From Arachidicoccus rhizosphaerae (GTDB lineage Bacteria > Bacteroidota > Bacteroidia > Chitinophagales > Chitinophagaceae): a DNA stretch of 64,000 nucleotides. Shown here piece by piece: positions 53,186 to 62,403 of this stretch (position 1 is the stretch's first letter; the number at the start of each line of letters is the position of its first letter). The notes beneath the pieces are model-generated. The model searched no databases. It was not told the origin of the DNA and was given only the letters and a program-made list of their open reading frames with translations. The translations under genes were made by a program, and so were the position numbers. The stretch is taken from the NCBI RefSeq assembly GCF_900107765.1, contig NZ_FNQY01000017.1, positions 1-64,000 on the forward strand. Direction: 5' to 3'.

Positions 53186-55603
53186 TTATTCAGCCATCAT
53201 TTCTCTGACGGTCTGAATAATCTGTTCTACATTGGGTTTGCTAAAATAATCTCCATCGCTGGCATAGGCCGGTTTATGATTTTTCCCTGAAAGTGTTCTC
53301 GGGGCCACATCCAGTAACTGGTAGCCTTTCTGGATTTCCATGACATGCTGGAACATATAGGCAGAGGCCCCTCCCGGCACGTCTTCATCAACAAACAGTA
53401 TCCGGCTGGTCTTGGCCAGCGATTGGCGGATCAGATGCTCCGTGTCAAAGGGCAGCAGCGTCTGCACGTCGAGGATCTCGCAATCAATTCCTAATTTCTC
53501 CAGTCGCTGCGCAGCTTCCTGAATGATGCGCAGCACCGAACCGTAGGATACGATAGTTATATCGGTACCCAGTCTAAGGGTTTCCGGTATGCCCAGCGGT
53601 ACGGTAAATTCATTTAAATTATCAGGTAGTTTCTCCTTTAACCGGTAACCGTTTAAGCACTCAATCATTAAGGCCGGAGTATTGGTCTTTAGGATGGTAT
53701 TATACATGCCGGCTGCCTGTGTCATATTGCGGGGAACGCAGACATAGAAACCACGAAGGGCATTAATAATCATTCCCATGGGAGAACCGCTGTGGAAAAT
53801 ACCTTCCAGCCGGTGTCCTCTGGTACGTACGATAATCGGACAGCTTTGTTTGCCGGCTGTACGGTAATGTAAGGAAGCCACATCATCACTTAAAGGTTCC
53901 AAACCATATAACAGATAATCCAGGTACTGTATTTCGGCAATAGGGCGCAGCCCTCTTAAAGCCAGGCCAATTCCTTCGCCCATAATGGCCAGTTCCCTGA
54001 TGCCCGTATCAAAAATCCTTTCTTCCCCATGCTTATTTTGCAGCCCTGCATATCCCTGGTTAACATCACCGATCTTGCCCAGATCTTCTCCGAATGCCAT
54101 TACCGCCGGATTGGAGGCAAAGAGCTGATCAAAGTATTTATTTAAAATTTCAAAGCCATTAATGGAAGGTGCATCTGCTGGTATATCCGCTGGTATGATC
54201 TGGACATTTTTATGAGATTTAGGTCCCCGGTCATATTCATATTTATCATATAATACGTTCCACGCTCTGGTGGTCTGCTGCTGGTAATCCAGCAGTGCCC
54301 TCGCCGCCGGTACGGTGGTGTTGTATTGCAGGGCTTCCAATGCTTCTGCCACTGCTGTTAGGATGTCTTTACGCAGCGGGTCTTTATGGAGTATTAACTG
54401 GTCTGCCAGCTGCTGCAGGCGGTCCTTGATTTTAGGTTTGCCGGCGGCTGTTGATCCCGCAACCTCCTGTATCAATGCGCCTGCTTTTTGAGCTTCTTGA
54501 ATCAGCGGCTGCACATAAGCTTCCCAGGCTTCGTTTCTGGCATGCTTTACTTTCTTTTTGGCCTTATGATGAATCTCTTCAATTTCTTCTGCAGTGGCCA
54601 GGCCGGTGGAAAGCATCCATTCTTTCATTTTTTTCAGACAATCCCATTCTCTTTCCCATTGTAATCTTGCCTGGGATTTGTAGCGTTCGTGGCTACCGGA
54701 AGTAGAATGTCCCTGTGGTTGAGTGAGCTCCTCTATATGAAAGAGGGCAGGCGTATGTGTTGTTCTGATTTTTTCGATGGCCGGTTCCAGAACCTCACAT
54801 AAACTGACATAATCCCAGCCCTTGATCGTATATATATCAATACCATTGGTGCCCGCTTCTTTTTGAAGGCCTGCCATGGCACTGGAAATAGACCCCTTTG
54901 TGGTCTGGCGGCTGGTGGGCACAGAAATACCATAACCGTCATCCCAGACGAAAGCTGCCAGCGGAACCTGAAGGACGCCGGCTGCATTCATGATTTCCCA
55001 GAAATGGCCTTCAGAAGTGGCGGCATCTCCAATGGTGGCAAAGCAGACTTCACTGCCGTTATTGGACAGCTTTTTAAACTGCTGTTGCTGTAGGGCCGGA
55101 TTGTTTCTGAAAGCTCTGGAGGCAAATGCAAGGCCTAATGCCCGGGGCATTTGTCCTGCAGTAGGGGCCATATCGGAAGCCGTATTTTTCATATCTGCCA
55201 ATGGAAGCCAATCCCCATTTTCATCCACATTAGGTGTCGTATAATGGCTCACCATATTGCGGCCACCGCTCAGCGGTTCATGTTCGATATTGGCATCGGC
55301 GTACATTTGAGCAAAAAACTGTTGTATCGTGCCCATGCCGGTTGCAAAGGCCAGCGTCTGATCCCTGTAATAACCTGAACGAAAATCGCCCGGCTTGAAA
55401 AAACGGGCTACTGCCACCTGGACGACTTCTTTGCCGTCCCCGAATACACCGAATTTAGCCTTTCCGGTCAGTACTTCTCTGCGACCTAAAAGACTGGCTT
55501 CTCTGCTCTCAACCGCTATGCGGTAGTCGTTTAGTACCGAGTCTTTAAAATCTTCAAAGGACAGCATTTCGTTATTTTCCATATTCATCGTTAGATTTTC
55601 CAT
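53186..55603 (-). CDS. Branched-chain 2-oxoacid dehydrogenase E1, alpha and beta subunits fused
   Basis: Thiamine diphosphate enzyme of 805 residues that decarboxylates 2-oxoacids from leucine, isoleucine and valine and passes the acyl group to lipoyl-E2. The first half is E1-alpha (RSGYYRDQTLAFATGMGTI, TPP site GDAATSEGHFWEIMNAAG and DDGYGIS), the second half E1-beta (AFGEDLGKIGDVNQGYAGL, DTGIREL, QYLDYLLYG, FVDEDVPGGAS). About 90 residues of helical linker join them. This fusion is typical of Bacteroidota. lipA, which makes the lipoyl group needed by the partner E2, lies on the same strand three genes upstream. Confidence 0.92.
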   Translation of the reverse strand: MENLTMNMENNEMLSFEDFKDSVLNDYRIAVESREASLLGRREVLTGKAKFGVFGDGKEVVQVAVARFFKPGDFRSGYYRDQTLAFATGMGTIQQFFAQMYADANIEHEPLSGGRNMVSHYTTPNVDENGDWLPLADMKNTASDMAPTAGQMPRALGLAFASRAFRNNPALQQQQFKKLSNNGSEVCFATIGDAATSEGHFWEIMNAAGVLQVPLAAFVWDDGYGISVPTSRQTTKGSISSAMAGLQKEAGTNGIDIYTIKGWDYVSLCEVLEPAIEKIRTTHTPALFHIEELTQPQGHSTSGSHERYKSQARLQWEREWDCLKKMKEWMLSTGLATAEEIEEIHHKAKKKVKHARNEAWEAYVQPLIQEAQKAGALIQEVAGSTAAGKPKIKDRLQQLADQLILHKDPLRKDILTAVAEALEALQYNTTVPAARALLDYQQQTTRAWNVLYDKYEYDRGPKSHKNVQIIPADIPADAPSINGFEILNKYFDQLFASNPAVMAFGEDLGKIGDVNQGYAGLQNKHGEERIFDTGIRELAIMGEGIGLALRGLRPIAEIQYLDYLLYGLEPLSDDVASLHYRTAGKQSCPIIVRTRGHRLEGIFHSGSPMGMIINALRGFYVCVPRNMTQAAGMYNTILKTNTPALMIECLNGYRLKEKLPDNLNEFTVPLGIPETLRLGTDITIVSYGSVLRIIQEAAQRLEKLGIDCEILDVQTLLPFDTEHLIRQSLAKTSRILFVDEDVPGGASAYMFQHVMEIQKGYQLLDVAPRTLSGKNHKPAYASDGDYFSKPNVEQIIQTVREMMAE

Positions 55604-55689
55604 GCGCTAAAAATAATGTTTTTTTAAAAACTCTTCCCGTTAGCTTTGTTGGTGTAGTGTTAAACGCTTTAAATCAAAGCTTTACTGTT

Positions 55690-56550
55690 TTAAGGAAGGT
55701 TCCCCTGTAAATAGATGATCGCTGCCAGTATGGCCAGTCCGAAACTGATTAAAGTGCCAATCAGTACATATTCGGTCAGCTTGCGGTCCTTGGCCGCCTT
55801 AAGGTCTCCGAATCTGAAAATTGATTTGGCCGCCAAAAGGAAACCAACAGCTTCCATGTGTCCGTTTATAATGAAAATAAATACAAAAAGTCTTTCTAGG
55901 ATGCCTATGTACGTGCCGGCATTTTTTAAAGAATCTGTTTCCAGCGCTGTATTGTAACTGGGCGTCCAGCCCGTAATCAGCTGCCGGATAATAATAGCCG
56001 CCGGGCGGGTCAGAAAGATTATTAATGTAAACAATACAATATGCCCGGGTGTCCATATTTGCTGTAGCAACAGGTGCAGGCTGTCCAGGGTTTTAGCCCA
56101 GGTGCCCTCAGGGGTGGCAGTGACCTGCCATAAAATACTAATCAGTATTATGCTGACCAGGTGAAAGCATTGGTCATACCAGAACCATCTGCGGATGGAT
56201 CTGGCCGGATGGGCGTGCGCGGCTGGTAATAGCAAGGTTCTTTCTTTTTCGCTTTTTAACTGGTCAATAGCGCCATGCAGTAAGGTCAGCAGCAATGCGT
56301 AAGGCCAGAAATCCAGACGGGCAATCAACAAAAAAGCCAGTAGTCCGTGAAGGATAATATGGTACCAGAATACCGGAGATTTGTAGCCTTGCTTTGATTT
56401 TTGTCTGGCCCAGCTGGTGGGCTGCAACACAAAATCACCAAGCAGATGGGCCAGTAGCAGCAGTACGAAGGTCAGCAGCAGGGCCGCATCCGGTGAGCTG
56501 GCCATATCCGGACTGCCGGTATTTAAAAAGGGAATGTTTAGGGTTTCCAT
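55690..56550 (-). CDS. DUF3307 membrane protein
   Basis: Protein of 286 residues with about seven hydrophobic segments. The N-terminal part LLAHLLGDFVLQPTSWARQK and the YKSPVFWYHIILHGLLAFLL segment are the marks of the DUF3307 family, whose function is unknown. Histidines and acidic residues near the membrane faces (HLLGDF, HIILHG, HGAID) could bind metal. It overlaps the upstream SatD-type gene by 13 bases, so the two are translationally coupled; the pair is often found together in other bacteria as far as I recall. The overlap suggests a joint function, perhaps SatD-type control of the membrane protein. Confidence 0.85.
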   Translation of the reverse strand: METLNIPFLNTGSPDMASSPDAALLLTFVLLLLAHLLGDFVLQPTSWARQKSKQGYKSPVFWYHIILHGLLAFLLIARLDFWPYALLLTLLHGAIDQLKSEKERTLLLPAAHAHPARSIRRWFWYDQCFHLVSIILISILWQVTATPEGTWAKTLDSLHLLLQQIWTPGHIVLFTLIIFLTRPAAIIIRQLITGWTPSYNTALETDSLKNAGTYIGILERLFVFIFIINGHMEAVGFLLAAKSIFRFGDLKAAKDRKLTEYVLIGTLISFGLAILAAIIYLQGNLP

Positions 56551-57176
56551 AGGGTATTCATTTTTTCCTTGAATAACTGAATGGTCTGATCAAGTAGGTC
56601 AAAGCCGGATCTTTTAAGTCTTTGGCTGATGGCTGACTGGGCAATATTCAGTTGAGCTGCCATCTCTGTTTGGGATAACTCCGGATGGACCAGGCAGAGA
56701 TCCACGATCTCGGCAGAGCCTTGAGACCAGTTGTCTGCCGTGACCAGAACCCACTGGAGCAACAGGTTCCAGTTTTTATCCCAGGCCTCATTTTCACTGG
56801 CAACGGCCAGGTGAATCCGCCGGTTTTTAATTTCATCGAGTTTACGACCGGATAGGATAAAAGCCGGACCGCCTGACTCGGTTAAGGGCGTTGTAAAAGG
56901 AGGCTGGCTGTTATCCTGAGCTTCTCCGGGACCTATTCCCATGGCGATTCTGATATGTGTATCCGCCTGGGCAATCAGTCTGGCTTTAATTAAAAAAGCC
57001 GCCGAAAGTGCGTCTTGAGGCACTGTAAGGCGCAACTGAAATTCATCACCCCGATAGACCTCCCAGTCTTTACCCTCCTGACCGTACAACTGCAGGGCAG
57101 ATTTAAGGGCGGGTATCCATTTGGTTTTATCCTGATAAGAGGAACCTACAATATCTCCGGTTAAAACAGCTATCAT
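56538..57176 (-). CDS. SatD-family protein with C-terminal HTH
   Basis: Cytosolic protein of 212 residues. The N-terminal domain begins IAVLTGDIVGSS (Asp8) and has YRGDEFQLRL (Asp44) and HIRIAMGIG around residue 95. The first two resemble the metal-binding Asp positions of class III nucleotide cyclases and GGDEF proteins, which also have two Asp about 40 residues apart. The C-terminal part has a helix-turn-helix (LSQTEMAAQLNIAQSAISQRLKRSG). Repeated TATAAGC boxes lie directly upstream of the start, fitting autoregulation. It overlaps the DUF3307 gene. SatD membership is well supported; cyclase relationship and regulation are inference. Confidence 0.8.
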   Translation of the reverse strand: MIAVLTGDIVGSSYQDKTKWIPALKSALQLYGQEGKDWEVYRGDEFQLRLTVPQDALSAAFLIKARLIAQADTHIRIAMGIGPGEAQDNSQPPFTTPLTESGGPAFILSGRKLDEIKNRRIHLAVASENEAWDKNWNLLLQWVLVTADNWSQGSAEIVDLCLVHPELSQTEMAAQLNIAQSAISQRLKRSGFDLLDQTIQLFKEKMNTLWKP

Positions 57177-57184
57177 GAAACAAA

Positions 57185-57260
57185 TATAAGGTTATTTGCT
57201 TATACTAAAAAATATAAGCCAATTCAATTATAATTTTAAATATAATCAAATTGGCTTATA
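57185..57260. promoter_or_regulatory. Repeated TATAAGC/GCTTATA boxes upstream of the SatD-type gene
   Basis: Four related boxes lie in 76 bases: TATAAG (57185-57190), GCTTATA (57198-57204), TATAAGC (57213-57219) and GCTTATA (57254-57260). The last two belong to a perfect 12-bp inverted repeat TATAAGCCAATT/AATTGGCTTATA with a 24-base spacer. They sit between the SatD start and the lipA stop. Candidate operator array, or in part a terminator for lipA. Confidence 0.6.
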
Positions 57261-57287
57261 AATAGGGTTAGTGAAGCAGGCGAAGTT

Positions 57288-58208
57288 TTATCCGGCCACT
57301 CTTTTTTCTTCCAGCCATTTGCCACGGCCATAACCTTTATCGACATGTCTTTCGCTATGATAGGAAGAGCGAACAAGAGGGCCGCTTTCCACATAGTCAA
57401 ATCCCAGTTCATAGCCGATTTCTCTGAGCTCTTTGAACTCATCAGGATGTACAAAACGAGCCACGGGCAGGTGTTTACTGGTGGGCTGCAGATATTGCCC
57501 GATGGTCACTACGTCCACCTGAACACCGGCCAGATCTTTTAAGGTTTCCACGATTTCCTCTTTGGTCTCACCAAGACCCAGCATGATACCGGATTTGGTT
57601 CTGGAACCACCTTCTTTTAAGATCCGCAGTGTGTCCAGACTTCTGCGGTATTTGGCCTGGATACGTACCTGGCGTGTCAGTCTCTCTACGGTTTCAATAT
57701 TATGTGAGATGACTTCCGGGGCGGCGTCAATGACGCGCTGAATATTCTCTCTGTCTGCTTTAAAATCAGGAATCAGGGTTTCCAGGGTGGTCTCAGGGTT
57801 TAAAGCTTTAACAGCTTTAATGGTATTGTGCCAGATAATGGAACCGCCGTCTTTTAACTCATCCCTGTCAACACTGGTAATGACCGCATGTTTAACTTTC
57901 ATCAGGCTGATCGCTTCTGCTACGCGCTGCGGCTCATCCCAGTCAACGGCTTCCGGTCTTCCGGTAGCCACAGCACAGAATCCGCAACTACGGGTACAGA
58001 TATTGCCCAGGATCATAAAGGTCGCGGTGCCGGCTCCCCAGCACTCACCCATATTAGGACAGTTGCCGCTCTCACAAATGGTATGTAATTTATGCTGATC
58101 AACCAGGCCTCGTACGTGCTTGTATTCCTGCCCGATAGGCAGCTTAACACGTAACCAGTCTGGTTTTTTAACTCTTGGTTTATCGCTGATAACTGGTAAT
58201 TCCTGCAT
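57288..58208 (-). CDS. lipA: Lipoyl synthase
   Basis: Radical SAM enzyme of 306 residues that inserts two sulfur atoms into protein-bound octanoate to form lipoate. Both clusters are seen: the auxiliary [12 protein letters not shown] motif and the radical [11 protein letters not shown] motif, with the [10 protein letters not shown] segment between. The C-terminal [13 protein letters not shown] completes the family signature. It is followed on the same strand by the SatD-type gene (about 110 bases on) and further by the 2-oxoacid dehydrogenase E1. Function is secure. Confidence 0.97.
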   Translation of the reverse strand: MQELPVISDKPRVKKPDWLRVKLPIGQEYKHVRGLVDQHKLHTICESGNCPNMGECWGAGTATFMILGNICTRSCGFCAVATGRPEAVDWDEPQRVAEAISLMKVKHAVITSVDRDELKDGGSIIWHNTIKAVKALNPETTLETLIPDFKADRENIQRVIDAAPEVISHNIETVERLTRQVRIQAKYRRSLDTLRILKEGGSRTKSGIMLGLGETKEEIVETLKDLAGVQVDVVTIGQYLQPTSKHLPVARFVHPDEFKELREIGYELGFDYVESGPLVRSSYHSERHVDKGYGRGKWLEEKRVAG

Positions 58209-58313
58209 TATTCATCTAAACTTATCCGTTGATAATCTTTGTGTCCATTTTATAAGGACAATACAGCGCGTCTACAGAAAGTACTTCTAAGCGACTGTTA
58301 CTGCCTTAGGTTG

Positions 58314-58321
58314 CAAAAGTA
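58314..58321 (-). promoter_or_regulatory. Candidate -7 box for lipA
   Basis: On the minus strand the sequence is TACTTTTG, matching TAnnTTTG. It is about 105 bases upstream of the lipA start. No -33 match was found. Confidence 0.35.
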
Positions 58322-58590
58322 CATAATTATATATGAAGCGCCACAAGCTCACGGATGTTTAGGAAAATCTTCTTTAGGCGTCATCAATTAAATAGAAATG
58401 GTATCGATGTATGTATAATTTATTGTATTTTAATTAATTAAGATGGTCTGTTGTTGGTTGTTTTCATGGAATATCCCTCTTTTAGCAGGATAAACAGGCT
58501 CCTTGGCGGCCAGCGGTTTACCTGAGGATAGGGGCTGCGTCAAAAATTAAGTGCTTTTCAACATCTGATGCGCAGCATGTTAAAAGTAAC

Positions 58591-58598
58591 TACATTTG
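58591..58598 (+). promoter_or_regulatory. Candidate -7 box for the OsmC-like gene
   Basis: TACATTTG matches TAnnTTTG exactly, 82 bases upstream of the OsmC-like start. Confidence 0.4.
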
Positions 58599-58680
58599 TT
58601 TGGGTAGTTTTTTGACTTCCACTTAAAACAACCTATGTTACTAACTACAAAACAGATATCTAAAAATAAAATTATAGAAG

Positions 58681-59085
58681 ATGACCACAGAAATCGTTTA
58701 TCAGGGAGAATTGAGGTGTAAAGCGACACACGAAAGGAGTAAAACGGTAATCGCTACGGATGCACCCGTGGATAATAAAGGCAAAGGAGCAGCGTTTTCT
58801 CCTTCTGATCTGCTGGCCGTAGCACTTGGAACCTGCATCATTACCACCATCGGTATTAAAACCGATGACTGGGACAGCTCTTTTGAGGGCACCCGACTGG
58901 AAGTTACCAAGATCATGAGTCAGGATCCCCGCAGAGTAGGGCAGCTGGATGTGGATATTTATCCACCCGTGGGTATCCAACTCGATGATAAACAACGGGA
59001 AATCGTCCAGCGGATTGCGCATACCTGTCCTGTAGCGAAGAGTCTGCATGCAGATTTAGTGCAAAATATTAATTTTCACTGGTAG
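58681..59085 (+). CDS. OsmC-family peroxide reductase-like protein
   Basis: Small cytosolic protein of 134 residues. OsmC/Ohr proteins use two cysteines to reduce organic peroxides; both are here, in GTCIITTIG and HTCPVAKSL. FSPSDLLAVALGTC is the central-helix landmark. A second OsmC-like gene lies 4.7 kb away on the other strand and differs clearly in length and sequence, so the two are different subfamilies. It begins the plus-strand group with rimO and bshC. Confidence 0.9.
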   Translation: MTTEIVYQGELRCKATHERSKTVIATDAPVDNKGKGAAFSPSDLLAVALGTCIITTIGIKTDDWDSSFEGTRLEVTKIMSQDPRRVGQLDVDIYPPVGIQLDDKQREIVQRIAHTCPVAKSLHADLVQNINFHW

Positions 59086-59177
59086 GGTGATTTCTACCGG
59101 TAAAGCTACCATGAGCTAACTATCCGCTTTATTTGGGCGGGACTACCGATAAAATCAGTAATTTTGCCACTTATATT

Positions 59178-60491
59178 ATGAAGGCAAGAACGCTAAAGAA
59201 AGATAAAGTAAATATTATCACACTGGGATGTAGTAAAAATCTGGTGGATAGTGAAGTGCTCAGTGGTCAGTTAAAGGCCAATGATATTGATGTGGCCCAT
59301 GAAAATGAGGTGCTGGATCATAACGTCGTGGTGGTCAATACCTGCGGATTTATTGATAAGGCCAAGGAAGAGAGTATTCAGACTATTTTGGAACAGGTTG
59401 AGCTTAAAAGACAGGGGGAACTGGATAAGGTCTATGTAACCGGTTGTTTAAGTGAAAGATACCGTCAGGATCTGGAATCAGAGATTCCTGAGGTAGACGC
59501 ATGGTTTGGCACGATGGAGCTGCCTTTGATCTTAAAGAAATTTGAGGCGGATTATAAAGCCGAACTGTTAGGTGAACGCTTTTTAAGCACCCCTCAGCAT
59601 TATGCCTATCTGAAAATCAGTGAAGGCTGTAACAGAACCTGTTCTTTTTGCGCCATTCCTTTGATGCGTGGCGGTCACGTTTCCAGGCCGATGGAGGATC
59701 TGGTAAAAGAGGCCGAAAGCCTGGTCAAAAGAGGGGTGAAGGAAATTATGCTGATTGCACAGGAGTTAACCTATTACGGGCTGGATATTTATAAGCGTCG
59801 GGCACTGGCTGAACTGCTGGATAAGCTGGCAGATGTTCCCGGCCTTGAATGGATTCGCTTACATTACGCCTATCCCAATAAATTCCCGATGGAAGTATTG
59901 GAGGTCATGCGCCGCCGGCCGAATATCTGCAATTATCTGGATATGCCTTTACAGCATGCCTCAGATCCGATGTTAAAGGCTATGAAAAGGCAGAGTACAC
60001 AAAAGGAAATGCAGGAACTGATTGATCAGATTAGGGCTACTAACCCCGGTATCTGCCTTAGAACAACGCTGATTACGGGTTTTCCCGGAGAAACCCGGGA
60101 AGATGTAGAAGATCTGAAAGCATTTTTGATTAAAAACAGGTTTGACAGGGTAGGTATTTTCCAGTACAGTCATGAGGAAAATACCAGTGCCTATGAACTG
60201 AAAGATAATATCCCCGCCGCTGAAAAACAGCGCCGCGCAGAAGAAATCATGGAAGTGCAACAAGAGATTTCTCTTGAAAAAAATATGGAAAAGATCGGTC
60301 AGACCCTTCGGGTGCTGATTGATAAAAAAGAAGCCGGCCGCTATTTGGGCCGTACCGAATTTGATAGCGTGGAAGTCGATAATGAAGTGGTTGTTCAGTC
60401 TGACAGCGCGCTGTTACCCGGAGATTTTGTAATGGTGAAAATCACCAAGGCTTATGATTATGATTTGGAAGGAGTGGTAGTCGCTGAATAA
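59178..60491 (+). CDS. rimO: Ribosomal protein S12 methylthiotransferase
   Basis: RimO adds a methylthio group to Asp in ribosomal protein S12. It carries the N-terminal cysteine cluster (LGCSKNLVDSE, NTCGFIDKAKEES, GCLSERY), the radical SAM motif EGCNRTCSFCAIP and a C-terminal TRAM domain (FDSVEVDNEVVV). The YLDMPLQHASDP segment is typical of the family. I chose ATG at 59178 (MKARTLKKDKVN) over an upstream frame extension that adds no conserved residues. It is followed by bshC after 113 bases. Confidence 0.95.
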   Translation: MKARTLKKDKVNIITLGCSKNLVDSEVLSGQLKANDIDVAHENEVLDHNVVVVNTCGFIDKAKEESIQTILEQVELKRQGELDKVYVTGCLSERYRQDLESEIPEVDAWFGTMELPLILKKFEADYKAELLGERFLSTPQHYAYLKISEGCNRTCSFCAIPLMRGGHVSRPMEDLVKEAESLVKRGVKEIMLIAQELTYYGLDIYKRRALAELLDKLADVPGLEWIRLHYAYPNKFPMEVLEVMRRRPNICNYLDMPLQHASDPMLKAMKRQSTQKEMQELIDQIRATNPGICLRTTLITGFPGETREDVEDLKAFLIKNRFDRVGIFQYSHEENTSAYELKDNIPAAEKQRRAEEIMEVQQEISLEKNMEKIGQTLRVLIDKKEAGRYLGRTEFDSVEVDNEVVVQSDSALLPGDFVMVKITKAYDYDLEGVVVAE

Positions 60492-60604
60492 GACAAAGGC
60501 CGGCCGAGCCGGCAGTGAGGGTTTTATTTGGAGCAGTGTAGTAAATTATAATGGTTATCGTTTTGTGGGTTATCTGAAAAGAACCCTATAAAGCAGTCCG
60601 AAGC

Positions 60605-62374
60605 ATGGCAGTAGATAATAAGGGTAAGATAGATATAGAAATTTCGAAGGATTTAAACCCGGAGGATTGTCCCCCCGGGACATATTTGAATATCGATTAC
60701 GCTGAAACGAACTATTTTTCCAAAATTGCACTGGATTATATCCAGGGAGCTGAGACGCTCAGGCCTTTTTATGAACACTTACCCAATAAGGAAGGCCTGG
60801 AGGCTGCTATTCAGATCAAACAGCATTACCCCCGGGAAAACAGACAGGTACTGGTAGATAACCTGAGAGGTCATTATAATTACGGTCATGAAAAATCGGC
60901 GGCAAATGACGGTTTGCGCCCTGTATTGCCAGTGCAGGCTAAAGTGCAGCAAAATATAGAAGCACTTTTATCCAAAGATACTTTTGCCATAACAACCGCA
61001 CACCAGCCCGTTATTTTTGGCGGACCTTTATATCTGATATATAAAATATTGCATGTTATACAGCTGGCTGAAAAACTAAACGACCAGTATCAGTCCGAGG
61101 GAAAATACTTTGTGCCTTTTTATTACATGGGCAGTGAAGATGCTGATCTGGAAGAAATCGGCCAGATGCAGGTAGACGGCAAATTGTATAAATGGGAAAC
61201 CGCGCAATCCGGCCCGGTAGGCAGGATGCTGGTGGATAAGGCGTTGCTTGCGTTAATAGATGAATTGTACGGACAAATAGGTGTCCAGATCCACGGGCCT
61301 GCATTTATAAGGATTTTAAAAGACGCTTATCAGGAAGGCCGCACCATCCAGCAGGCGAGCTTTGCTTTTATTCATCAACTATTTGGTCACTACGGCCTGC
61401 TGATATTAATGCCGGACGACGGGGCACTCAAAAAAAACTTTGAAGCTGTCGTGGTTAAAGAATTAAAAGAGCATTTTTCTCATAAAGCCCTTGAAAATAC
61501 AACTGTCGCCATTGAAAAGGCAGGGTATAAAGTACAGACACATGGCCGCCCCATTAATTTATTTTATCAGCCGGATCACGAGCGGCTGCGTATTATCGAT
61601 GCAGGGGATCATTTTGAAATTGAAGGACGTACTGTCTTAAAATCATCTGCAGAACTCTTAAAGGAGGTAAAAGACCAACCGGCGCTCTTTAGCGGCAATG
61701 TCGTTCTCAGAGGGCCTTTTCAGGAAACCGTACTTCCGGATATTGCGTTTATAGGGGGTGGGGGAGAACTGGCCTATTGGCTGGAAATGAAAGGTGTATA
61801 TGAAGCAGTGGGGGTTCCCTATCCGGTATTACTGCTGAGAAACTCATTTTTATTAATCAGCCCTGAGCAAAAAAAGGTGATGGATAAACTGGGGCTGAGT
61901 CCAAAGGATTTGTTTTTGCCCCTGCATAAGCTGCAGGACCTGCTGCTTGAGAACAGCGGCCAGGCAGTAGATCTGGAAAATGAATTGCATCGCTTACAGG
62001 TTATTTACGGCCAGTTGCAGCAAAAGGCAGCTGCAGTGGATCCCACGCTAAACGCGCATGTTGCCGCTCTTTATAAAGGGGCCCAGCATAAAGCGCAAAG
62101 GCTGCAGACCAAAATGAAATCCAGTCAGCGTAAAAAGCTAAAAACGGAAACCAGTCAGATACAATTGCTCAAACAGCATTTATTTCCGGGAGGCAGTCTG
62201 CAGGAAAGAACGGAAAATGTAGCGGGATTTTATAGCCGCTATGGCAGTTGTTTATTGGATATAATAAAAGAAGCCAGCGGTACAACTGAGCAACAATTCG
62301 GGATTATATACCTGCCTGAGACCGAGCGTCCGGATCCAAGGGATCTGGGAAGGATTAAGACTTCCGAAGTATAA
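60605..62374 (+). CDS. bshC: Bacillithiol synthase (cysteine-adding enzyme)
   Basis: BshC joins cysteine to the glucosamine-malate precursor to give bacillithiol, the low-molecular-weight thiol of many Bacteroidota and Bacillota. The 589-residue protein shows the family pattern: an N-terminal ETNYFSKIALDYI segment, a core with TTAHQPVIFGGPLYLIYKI and FYYMGSEDADLEEIGQM, and the RGPFQETVLPDIAFIGGGGELAYW segment. The C-terminal coiled-coil-like region is rich in Lys, Gln and Leu. Its presence shows that the cell makes bacillithiol. bshA and bshB are not in the window. Confidence 0.9.
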   Translation: MAVDNKGKIDIEISKDLNPEDCPPGTYLNIDYAETNYFSKIALDYIQGAETLRPFYEHLPNKEGLEAAIQIKQHYPRENRQVLVDNLRGHYNYGHEKSAANDGLRPVLPVQAKVQQNIEALLSKDTFAITTAHQPVIFGGPLYLIYKILHVIQLAEKLNDQYQSEGKYFVPFYYMGSEDADLEEIGQMQVDGKLYKWETAQSGPVGRMLVDKALLALIDELYGQIGVQIHGPAFIRILKDAYQEGRTIQQASFAFIHQLFGHYGLLILMPDDGALKKNFEAVVVKELKEHFSHKALENTTVAIEKAGYKVQTHGRPINLFYQPDHERLRIIDAGDHFEIEGRTVLKSSAELLKEVKDQPALFSGNVVLRGPFQETVLPDIAFIGGGGELAYWLEMKGVYEAVGVPYPVLLLRNSFLLISPEQKKVMDKLGLSPKDLFLPLHKLQDLLLENSGQAVDLENELHRLQVIYGQLQQKAAAVDPTLNAHVAALYKGAQHKAQRLQTKMKSSQRKKLKTETSQIQLLKQHLFPGGSLQERTENVAGFYSRYGSCLLDIIKEASGTTEQQFGIIYLPETERPDPRDLGRIKTSEV

Positions 62375-62403
62375 GGGGTATCAGTGAATATGTATGGCAC
62401 TGG

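Larger units (their letters stand above)
58209..58680. other. Divergent non-coding region between lipA and an OsmC-like gene
   Basis: This 472-base gap holds no supportable gene or tRNA. It contains candidate -7 boxes for both neighbours (minus strand at 58314-58321 and plus strand at 58591-58598) and otherwise nothing that I can interpret. Confidence 0.5.

Noticed and set aside
58209-58680. tRNA or small RNA in the lipA/OsmC gap
   Set aside because: No cloverleaf pattern, CCA end or conserved RNA element could be recognised.
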